Shown piece by piece: positions 5,303 to 10,811 of a stretch of DNA of 10,811 nt. Location: assembly GCA_022866185.1 (NCBI GenBank), contig JALHUG010000035.1, forward strand, positions 1-10,811, given 5' to 3'. Under the pieces are notes generated by a model. The model did not search any database. It was given only the letters and a program-made list of their open reading frames with translations, and was not told the DNA's origin. This DNA comes from Dehalococcoidia bacterium (lineage in GTDB: Bacteria; Chloroflexota; Dehalococcoidia; SM23-28-2). The position numbers were made by a program, and so were the translations under genes. Numbering within the stretch: position 1 is the stretch's first letter; every line of letters begins with the position of its first letter.

Positions 5303-7714
5303 CTACTCCTCGTCTCTCCCCACCCTCACCCACAGCCTCTCCCCGTCCGTGCTCATCTCCACGTCGCCGTGGCGGTCGGTGCGAAAGACGGGTCGGGGAG
5401 CCAGCCTGTCGAGCGTCTCGGGCGCTGGCAGGCCGTAGCCGTTGTCCGCGCCCACCGAGATGACCGCCGTCAGGGGCTCCACCGCCGCTAGGAAGGCGGT
5501 CGAGGTGGACGCGCGCGAGCCGTGGTGGGCCACCTTCAGCACCGGCGCCCGCAGGTCGGCGTGGTTGCTCACTAGGCTCGCTTCGCCCTCCGGCCCGATG
5601 TCCCCTGTCAGGAGGAAGGCGGCCTCCCCCTGGCTAACCTTCAGCACCAGCGAGCTGTCGTCCTCCTCGGCAGTGGCCACGGCCTCCGGCGGCGGATAGA
5701 CCACCGACAGCCTGGCGCCGTCGCCCAGGTCGAGCCACTGGCCGGCGAACGCCTCTCGCTGGGGGATATGCCTGTCGGCGATGGCCTCCTGCCAGGCGCG
5801 GACGGCGGGGGAATCGTCGGTCAGGGCGGGCGCCAGCACCTGGTCCACGTCGTAGCGCTCGAGGACGGTCACCAGGCCGGCCAGGTGGTCCTGGTCGGGG
5901 TGGGTCAGCACCACCAGGTGGAGGTGGCGATCCCAGAAGGGCAGGTGGCGGCCCAGCGCGGCGGTTATCGCCTCGCCGCTGGGCCCGCCGTCCACCAGGA
6001 TGTTGTGGCCGGCCGGGCTGCGAATGAGGATGGCGTCGCCCTGGCCCACGTCGAGGAAGGTGACGCTCAGGCGGTCGCCGGGCGAGCCGAGGATCAGCAG
6101 CCAGACGAGAACCGAGGCCAGCGCCAGCACGATGGCGATGCCCAGGGTCGGCAGGGCGGCGAGCGGGCGGGACAGGCTCGACAGGAGGTCGCTGGCCCAG
6201 GCGGGCGGCGCGGGCAGGCTCAGCTTCGCTGGGCGGCGAGCGGTCAGCCAGACGACGCCGGCGAGGGCGGCGTAGTAGGCCAGGGCGTGGCTGGTCGTGA
6301 GGCCATCGACTGATGCGGCGGCGAAGGGGAGGTCGGCCAGCAGTCGCACCACGTGCACGAGGTAGGCCACAGGGAACCAGGTTAGCCAGCCAAGGAAAGT
6401 GCCGATGGGCGTGGCGATCATCCCGCCGACGGCTGTCAGGGCGGCGGCGATCATGATCACGGGGAAGGCGGGCACGGTCAGCAGGTTGGCCGGTATGGCG
6501 ACGAGGGAGACGCGGTGGAAGTTGACGGCGGTGATCGGCAGGGTGAAGGCGATGGCCGCCAGGGTGATTGCCAGCAGCTCGGTGACTCCTCGCAGGGGGC
6601 CGGCCAGCTCGCGGTCGGGGCTCCAGCCGGCCAGGACCGCCTCCATGCGCGCCCGCAGGGCCGGCGCGAATACGAAGAGGCCGATAGTGGAGGCAAAGCT
6701 AAGCTGAAAAGAGATGTCCTTCATCAGCAGCGGGTCGAAGGCCGTCATGCCGGCCCCTGCCAGCGCCAGCCCCTGCAGGGCACCGCTCTGGCGACCGAGG
6801 GCGATGGCCACGACGTACATCCCGCCCATGATCGCCGCTCGCTGGACGGACGGCTGGGCGCCCACAAGCGCGGCGTAGGCGATGATGGCCAGCAGCGCCA
6901 GCCAGGCAGCGGGCCGCCGGCCGATGAGCCAGGCCAGGCCGCCGATGAACAGCCCCGCCACCAGCGTCACGTTGTAGCCGGAGACGGCGACGAGGTGGGA
7001 GGTATTGGTGGCGTTGAGGTCCTGCCGTAGGTCGTCGGGCAGGGAGGCTCGTCGGCCCAGGAGAATGCCCTGGGCCAGGGCTGCCTCTGGCTCCGGCAGG
7101 GCGTCCTCCAGGGATGAGGACAGCTCGCCGCGCAGATCGTAGACCCAGGCCTGGACGGGATTGCCCTGGCCGGTAGCAAGCAAAGACAGCCTGGGGTAGT
7201 TGACGATGGAGCCGATGCCCTGGCGCGCCAGGTAGTCGCGGTAGTCGAAGTCCTTGAACTCGGGCGGCGTCTCCAGCTTGCCATTCACCTCCAGCAGGTC
7301 GCCGTAGTCGTAGCGCGGGAAGAGGCCGCTGCGCATCAGAATGCCGCCGGAGGTGCTCTGCCAGCGGCCGTCGACCAGCATCTCGCGGGCGGATAGGCGC
7401 AGCCGGAGCGAGCTGCCTCGCTCGTCGGGCTCGCCCGAGACGACGGCGCGGAAGCGAACGGCGGCGCCATCGTTGTAGCGGGCGATCCCCTGGGGCTCGG
7501 CCGATGGCAGGCTCGACTGGTAGAGCCAGGCGCCGCCCACCACCAGGCCAGCAGCCATTGCGGCCCAGAGGACGGCGACCGCAGAGCGGCGGGCAACCAG
7601 CGGCACGCTGGCCATCGAGAGGGCGGCGGCCGCTATCGCCCAGGGGCTGCCCTGGGCAAAGGCTGCCGCTCCCATCCCCAGCAGCCAGCACAGGCCCAGA
7701 TAGCCTAGGATCAT
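5303..7714 (-). CDS. comEC: ComEC/Rec2 DNA uptake channel protein
   Basis: This 803-residue membrane protein has the standard three-part ComEC layout. It carries imported single-stranded DNA across the inner membrane during natural transformation. N-terminal hydrophobic helices (about 1-65) lead into a soluble OB-like/DUF4131 domain (75-180). The Competence domain (about 210-490) contains many transmembrane segments and the conserved HLVAVSGYNVTL (240-251). The C-terminal metallo-beta-lactamase-like domain begins at LSVTFLDVGQGDAILI (549-564) and contains THPDQDH (604-610), DDSSLVLKV (685-693), TGDI (703-706) and KVAHHGS (727-733), consistent with a nuclease. ATG 7712-7714 overlaps the comEA stop as ATGA, implying translational coupling. 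No internal stop or frameshift is seen. Confidence 0.95.
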   Translation of the reverse strand: MILGYLGLCWLLGMGAAAFAQGSPWAIAAAALSMASVPLVARRSAVAVLWAAMAAGLVVGGAWLYQSSLPSAEPQGIARYNDGAAVRFRAVVSGEPDERGSSLRLRLSAREMLVDGRWQSTSGGILMRSGLFPRYDYGDLLEVNGKLETPPEFKDFDYRDYLARQGIGSIVNYPRLSLLATGQGNPVQAWVYDLRGELSSSLEDALPEPEAALAQGILLGRRASLPDDLRQDLNATNTSHLVAVSGYNVTLVAGLFIGGLAWLIGRRPAAWLALLAIIAYAALVGAQPSVQRAAIMGGMYVVAIALGRQSGALQGLALAGAGMTAFDPLLMKDISFQLSFASTIGLFVFAPALRARMEAVLAGWSPDRELAGPLRGVTELLAITLAAIAFTLPITAVNFHRVSLVAIPANLLTVPAFPVIMIAAALTAVGGMIATPIGTFLGWLTWFPVAYLVHVVRLLADLPFAAASVDGLTTSHALAYYAALAGVVWLTARRPAKLSLPAPPAWASDLLSSLSRPLAALPTLGIAIVLALASVLVWLLILGSPGDRLSVTFLDVGQGDAILIRSPAGHNILVDGGPSGEAITAALGRHLPFWDRHLHLVVLTHPDQDHLAGLVTVLERYDVDQVLAPALTDDSPAVRAWQEAIADRHIPQREAFAGQWLDLGDGARLSVVYPPPEAVATAEEDDSSLVLKVSQGEAAFLLTGDIGPEGEASLVSNHADLRAPVLKVAHHGSRASTSTAFLAAVEPLTAVISVGADNGYGLPAPETLDRLAPRPVFRTDRHGDVEMSTDGERLWVRVGRDEE

Positions 7715-8316
7715 GGCCCTACAGTGATCAGCTCGCGGAGCTGGTCGAACACGGATTGGGGGATGAGCTTGCGCTCGACTAGCTCCTCGATGCGAGAGAA
7801 GGGGCCGTCGCGTTCGCGGGAATCGACGATGTTCTGGGAGCGCACCTCGCCGATGCCAGACAGGGAATCGAGAACGGCGGCGGGGGCGCTGTTGATGTTG
7901 ATTAGCTCGTCCTGCGGGGCCTGGGCGGCTCCCAGCGCTGCCTGCTCTCCCAGGCGAGGCACCAGCACCTGGCCCTCGTCCTGCAGGCGGCGGGCGAGGT
8001 TGATCGCCTCCACGTCTGCATCCGCGCTGGGGCCGCCGGCGGCCTCGACGGCGTCTATCCAGCGGTCGCCGTCGCTGAGGAAGTAGACGCCGGGACGACT
8101 CACTGCGCCGGCGACGTAAACCTGAATCTCGGAGGCCGGCGGCGTTTCGCCTAAGTTGATCACCAGCGGCTGCGGGCCCTGCAATTGCCTATCGACGAGG
8201 ACGCCGATGCCAATAAGCAGCGGCGCAGCCATCAGGCCGATGACCAGCCAGCGATAGCGCTCCAACGAAGCAAGCAAAGAATAGCCTCGGTGGGGAATGC
8301 CTATAGCGGTAGCCAA
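7711..8316 (-). CDS. comEA: ComEA-type DNA receptor (SLBB plus helix-hairpin-helix)
   Basis: This 201-residue protein is anchored by one membrane helix (about 24-41) and otherwise lies outside the membrane. An SLBB domain (IQVYVAGAVSRPGVY ... GQVLVPR, 64-121) is followed by a ComEA helix-hairpin-helix domain (ININSAPAAVLDSLSGIG, 139-156, to about 198). The HhH domain binds double-stranded DNA and delivers it to ComEC. The start is taken as TTG 8314-8316, with GGAG at 8323-8326. The best promoter would start transcription near 8323, so the message may be almost leaderless or a later TTG may be used; both keep the membrane helix. The stop overlaps comEC. Confidence 0.92.
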   Translation of the reverse strand: MATAIGIPHRGYSLLASLERYRWLVIGLMAAPLLIGIGVLVDRQLQGPQPLVINLGETPPASEIQVYVAGAVSRPGVYFLSDGDRWIDAVEAAGGPSADADVEAINLARRLQDEGQVLVPRLGEQAALGAAQAPQDELININSAPAAVLDSLSGIGEVRSQNIVDSRERDGPFSRIEELVERKLIPQSVFDQLRELITVGP

Positions 8317-8329
8317 TCCTGGCTCCGCA

Positions 8330-8358
8330 ATAGTAGGTACTTACTTATTTCTCGTCAA
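8330..8358 (-). promoter_or_regulatory. Near-consensus promoter of comEA-comEC
   Basis: On the minus strand TTGACG (8358-8353, five of six), exactly 17 bp of AT-rich spacer, then TACTAT (8335-8330, four of six). Transcription would begin near 8323, only about seven bases before the TTG start codon of comEA. Confidence 0.65.
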
Positions 8359-8375
8359 GGGCTGTAACCCCTTGC
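8354..8375. promoter_or_regulatory. Palindromic operator candidate over the comEA -35
   Basis: CAAGGG (8356-8361), seven bases, then CCCTTG (8369-8374) make a 6-bp inverted repeat overlapping the -35 box in the same manner as the palindrome at the toxin-antitoxin promoter. A further small palindrome, TTTTG-CCGC-CAAAA (8386-8399), lies upstream. Function is inference. Confidence 0.4.
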
Positions 8376-8461
8376 GCCCAAAGCCTTTTGCCGCCAAAAT
8401 GTATTCGACGCAGACTTAAGGGTCTAAGCTGATTGCCAGGCTTTCTCCCGACTTTGCCACT

Positions 8462-8552
8462 GGCGAAACCTCCTTCCGGCTGGGAAGGTCTGCAGCCACG
8501 GGGTCGGGGCCATGTAAGTAGTACGGGGAGGGCCTAACCCTGTGGGGTTGCC
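8462..8552 (+). promoter_or_regulatory. Three-way-junction leader, possible c-di-GMP-I (GEMM)-like riboswitch
   Basis: The leader of the first acyl-CoA synthetase folds by eye into three stems. P1 is GGC + AACC (8462-8464, 8467-8470) with GGTTGCC (8546-8552), leaving a two-base bulge. P2 is CCTTCC/GGAAGG (8472-8477, 8483-8488). P3 is CCACGGGGT (8496-8504) with ACCCTGTGG (8537-8545), one G-U pair, continued by GGCC/GGCC (8508-8511, 8531-8534). The order GGC-AACC, P2 hairpin, GC-AGCCACGGG, P3 and GGGTTGCC recalls the GEMM-I aptamer. However, the P2 loop is not GNRA and the conserved linker between P2 and P3 is shortened. P1's 3' strand ends 22 bases before the GGAGGAG. The fold is visible; ligand identity is a guess. 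Confidence 0.35.
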
Positions 8553-10227
8553 ATCACCTGCCTAGCTGAGTCTGGAGGAGAATGCGCTATGATTGTCTCG
8601 GGATACTGGCCTAGCCAGGCCCCCTACGAAGAGTTCCCTCTTACGGAGGTGTTGCGCCGGTCGGCGGAGGAGTTCCCTGACAAGCCAGCCCTGATCGGTG
8701 CCGATGGCACCATCCGCACCCGACGCGAGGTGTGGAGCTACGCCCGCAAGGTGGCGCGTTTCCTGCAGGACCATGGCATCGAGAAGGGCGACAAGGTGGG
8801 CATCTTCTCGCCCAACCACGTCGACTACGCCTCCGTCTTCTACGGTATCCTCTTGGCTGGCGCCACGGTCACCACGCTCAACCCCCTCTACCGAGAGCGT
8901 GAGATCGAGCACCAGTTGGATGACGCCGAGGCCGTAGCCATATTCACCTTCAGCCCTATGGCCGCCCCGGTGGAGGCGGCTCGCCAGAAGCTACCCCGTC
9001 TGCGTCACGTCTGGCCCATCGACGACCTGCCGGGCCTGGTGGGCGGCGTCTCAGAGGATTACCGACCGGTGACCATCAACGCCCGCGAGGATGTGGCGGT
9101 GCTGCCCTACTCCAGCGGCACAACTGGCCTTCCCAAGGGCGTCATGCTGACTCACTACAACATCACCTCCAACGTCAAGCAGGGCCTGGCGACCGAGCAG
9201 GTACCGTCGGACGGCGTCTGTCTCAGTGTGCTGCCCTTCTTCCACATCTATGGGATGACGGTGTTCTTGAGCACGATCCTCTCTACGGGTGCCACCATCG
9301 TCGTCATGATGCGGTTCGACGTGGAGCAGATGATGCAACTGGTGGACAAGCACGGCGTGACCAACCTCTACCTGGCGCCGCCGGCGATCCTGGCTATGGT
9401 CAACGTGCCGAACCCGTCCCGTTTCGACACCTCTTCCCTGCGGGCAGTGGTCTCGGGGGCGGCGCCGCTGCCTCTGGAGGTAGCGGCGCGCGTGAAGTCC
9501 ATCTACGGCTGCCTGGTGACGCAGGGCTACGGAATGACCGAGACCAGCCCGATGACCAACAGCAACCCGCTGGATCGAATCAAGCTGGAGTCCTGCGGAC
9601 CGCCCATGGCCGATACCTTCGAGAAGGTCGTGAGCCTGACCACTGGCCAGGAACTGGCCGCCGGCGAGGTGGGCGAGCTGGCCGTGCGCGGCCCGCAGGT
9701 GATGAAGGGCTACTGGAAACGCCCCGAGGAGACGAGGGAGTGCCTCAGCGAGGACGGTTGGCTACTCACCGGCGACATCGGTTGGCTGGACGAGGACGGC
9801 TACCTCTACCTCATCGACCGTAAGAAGGAGATGATCAAGTACAAGGGCTACCAGGTGGCCCCGGCCGAGCTGGAGGCCGTCCTCCACGAGCACCCTGCCG
9901 TCCTGGACGCTGCGGTCATCCCCAAGCGCGACCTGGAGGGCGGCGAGATCCCCAAGGCTTTCGTCATTCTCAGGGAGGGCTTCCAGGCCAGCCCCGAGGA
10001 GCTGATGGCCTTCGTGGCCGAGAGAGTAGCGCCCTACAAGAAGATTCGCCAGGTGGAGTACGTTACAGAGATTCCCAAGACGGCCTCAGGCAAGATCCTC
10101 CGCCGTGAGCTCATCGAGCGGGAGCGCGCCAAGGAGAAACAGGGCTAAGGCCAACCGTTTGATGGCTTTGCACCTTTCCCGGGCTGGCGTATCGGGAGCC
10201 AAGCTCTACGAACGCGTGTAAGCTGGC
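8550..10227 (+). repeat. Tandem duplication, copy 1 (leader end plus acyl-CoA synthetase)
   Basis: The unit begins at GCCATCACCTG (8550-8560), exactly 39 bases before its ATG. The same words recur 39 bases before the ATG of the next gene (10228-10238). The unit is therefore about 1,678 bp and includes the RBS region. The two copies have diverged to roughly 83 percent protein identity over the visible 181 residues, so the duplication is not recent. Confidence 0.8.
8589..10148 (+). CDS. 4CL-like / long-chain acyl-CoA synthetase (AMP-forming)
   Basis: This 519-residue member of the ANL superfamily would activate a carboxylic acid with ATP to an acyl-adenylate and then to acyl-CoA. Motifs in order: P-loop YSSGTTGLPKG (174-184), FFHIYGM (217-223), substrate-pocket region VVSGAAPLP (288-296), QGYGMTETSP (312-321), TGD (394-396), hinge DRKKEMIKYKGYQVAPAE (410-427), and PKTASGK with catalytic K502. 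Length and motifs resemble plant-type 4-coumarate:CoA ligase-like and bacterial fatty-acyl enzymes; the real substrate is unknown. ATG 8589 has GGAGGAG eight bases upstream; an earlier ATG at 8582 soon hits a stop. It is preceded by a structured leader and followed by a paralogue in tandem, with 118 bp between them. No strong promoter is apparent upstream. Confidence 0.95.
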   Translation: MIVSGYWPSQAPYEEFPLTEVLRRSAEEFPDKPALIGADGTIRTRREVWSYARKVARFLQDHGIEKGDKVGIFSPNHVDYASVFYGILLAGATVTTLNPLYREREIEHQLDDAEAVAIFTFSPMAAPVEAARQKLPRLRHVWPIDDLPGLVGGVSEDYRPVTINAREDVAVLPYSSGTTGLPKGVMLTHYNITSNVKQGLATEQVPSDGVCLSVLPFFHIYGMTVFLSTILSTGATIVVMMRFDVEQMMQLVDKHGVTNLYLAPPAILAMVNVPNPSRFDTSSLRAVVSGAAPLPLEVAARVKSIYGCLVTQGYGMTETSPMTNSNPLDRIKLESCGPPMADTFEKVVSLTTGQELAAGEVGELAVRGPQVMKGYWKRPEETRECLSEDGWLLTGDIGWLDEDGYLYLIDRKKEMIKYKGYQVAPAELEAVLHEHPAVLDAAVIPKRDLEGGEIPKAFVILREGFQASPEELMAFVAERVAPYKKIRQVEYVTEIPKTASGKILRRELIERERAKEKQG

Positions 10228-10811
10228 GCCATCACCTGTTTGGCTGAGTCTGAAGGAGAGTGCGCCATGGTTGTCTCGGGATATTGGCCCAGCCAGGCCC
10301 CCTACGAGGAGTTTGCTCTGCCGGAGCTGGTGCGTCGGTCGGCGGAGCAGTTCGGCGACAAGCCGGCCTTCATCTCTGCCGATGGCACCACGCGCACCTA
10401 CCGGGAGCTCTGGAGCTCCGCCCGGAAGGTGGCGCGGTTCCTCCAGGACCACGGCATCGAGAAGGGCGAGAAGGTAGGCATCTACTCGCCGAACCACGTC
10501 GACTACGCCTCCGTCTTCCACGGTGCTCTCCTGGCTGGCGCCACGGTCACCACTCTCAACCCCCTCTACCGTGAGCGTGAGATCGAGCACCAGTTGGACG
10601 ACGCCGAGGCCGTCGCCCTCTTCGTCTTCAGCCCCGTGGCCGCCCCGGTGGAGGCGGCACGGCAGAATCTCCCCCGCCTGCGGAATGTCTGGCCCATGGA
10701 CAACCTGCCGGAGCTGCTGGGTGGCGTCTCGGAGGAATGCCGGCCGGTGCCCATCAACCCCCGCGAGGACGTGGCCATACTGCCCTACTCCAGCGGCACG
10801 ACGGGCCTTCC
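10228..10811 (+). repeat. Tandem duplication, copy 2 (truncated by window end)
   Basis: This is the second copy of the unit starting at GCCATCACCTG (10228). The bases just before it (10164-10230) can form the same order of elements as the copy 1 leader: a hairpin TCCCG/CGGGA (10177-10181, 10193-10197) whose loop also begins GGCTG, a second stem CC(A)AGCT/AGCTGG (10199-10205, 10221-10226), and GGC/GCC closing pairs. This is much weaker than in copy 1. Confidence 0.75.
10267..10811 (+). CDS. 4CL-like acyl-CoA synthetase paralogue, 5' part only
   Basis: ATG 10267 opens a frame that runs without a stop to the window end, giving 181 residues. It begins MVVSGYWPSQAPYEEF and reaches the P-loop YSSGTTGLP at the last bases. 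About 31 of 181 residues differ from the upstream gene (roughly 83 percent identity). The N-terminal nucleotide-binding half is therefore intact, while adenylation and hinge motifs lie beyond the window. A GAAGGAG (10252-10258) is correctly spaced. At residue 45 this copy has Y in RTYREL, the usual residue in the family, whereas the upstream copy has R. The differing residues lie mostly outside the motifs, consistent with two working enzymes that may differ in substrate preference. Confidence 0.9.
   Translation, partial: MVVSGYWPSQAPYEEFALPELVRRSAEQFGDKPAFISADGTTRTYRELWSSARKVARFLQDHGIEKGEKVGIYSPNHVDYASVFHGALLAGATVTTLNPLYREREIEHQLDDAEAVALFVFSPVAAPVEAARQNLPRLRNVWPMDNLPELLGGVSEECRPVPINPREDVAILPYSSGTTGL

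Noticed and set aside
6699..7691. A 330-residue minus-strand frame inside comEC
   Set aside because: It is an out-of-frame reading of comEC, rich in Arg/Pro/Gly, with no domain; comEC itself is complete with all motifs.
8536..8549. Local hairpin AACCC-TGTG-GGGTT as a terminator
   Set aside because: Five-pair stem without a T-run, and the same bases form the longer P3 and P1 stems of the leader fold.
8450..8552. Cobalamin riboswitch before the first synthetase
   Set aside because: GCCACTG and GGGAAGG recall its 3' half, but the 5' conserved boxes and the final ACCTGCC-type pairing are not in place. The three-way-junction reading explains more of the bases.
8562..10590. Two similar long antisense reading frames (8562-8912 and 10111-10590, minus strand), both beginning MLDLTL
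   Set aside because: They lie opposite the 5' parts of the two duplicated synthetase genes. Their similarity follows from the duplication and high GC codon use; no ribosome site or known domain supports them.
1..10811. CRISPR arrays, tRNA or rRNA genes, prophage genes
   Set aside because: No regularly spaced repeats, cloverleaf-like segments or phage structural genes were seen on either strand.

Overview
The window is a GC-rich bacterial chromosome segment packed with genes on both strands. The mix points to a member of the Chloroflexota, most likely Dehalococcoidia-like. It has a CaiB-type CoA transferase, paired acyl-CoA synthetases, a CxxC-x17-CxxC zinc-ribbon protein, a HesB-like small protein, a comEA-comEC pair with an SLBB domain in ComEA, and GTG/TTG starts. 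This taxonomic guess is inference from gene content; no ribosomal marker is present.

Layout: (1) 2-358, the C-terminal end of an AAA+ ATPase (+). (2) 382-2387, three minus-strand genes: a zinc-ribbon protein, a HesB/IscA-like protein and a class III CoA transferase. (3) About 2530-2975, a wrecked IS481-type insertion sequence with both ends kept and the catalytic core deleted. (4) 3105-4168, a HIT protein (+) and RNase PH (-), convergent and sharing one CTAG for both stop codons. (5) 4282-5156, a tight minus-strand operon of a DUF3467-like protein, a DUF4258 putative toxin and a YgiT-type zinc-finger putative antitoxin, behind a near-consensus promoter. (6) 5303-8316, comEA-comEC (-), the DNA-uptake operon, with ATGA coupling and its own near-consensus promoter. 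(7) 8550-10811, a tandem duplication of a 4CL-like acyl-CoA synthetase gene including its 5' leader. The second copy runs off the end.

The most interesting signals are regulatory. The start codon of the zinc-ribbon gene lies inside a 12-pair stem with its own leader. The com operon and the toxin-antitoxin operon carry the same kind of palindrome (CAAGG-N8/9-CCTTG) in the same place over the -35 box, so one regulator might control both. The leader before the first acyl-CoA synthetase folds on paper into a three-way junction resembling the c-di-GMP-I (GEMM) riboswitch, though key linker bases differ.

Metabolically, the CoA transferase and the synthetase pair suggest activation of organic or fatty acids as CoA thioesters. 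No new defence or biosynthetic system is evident beyond the three-gene toxin-antitoxin-like operon.
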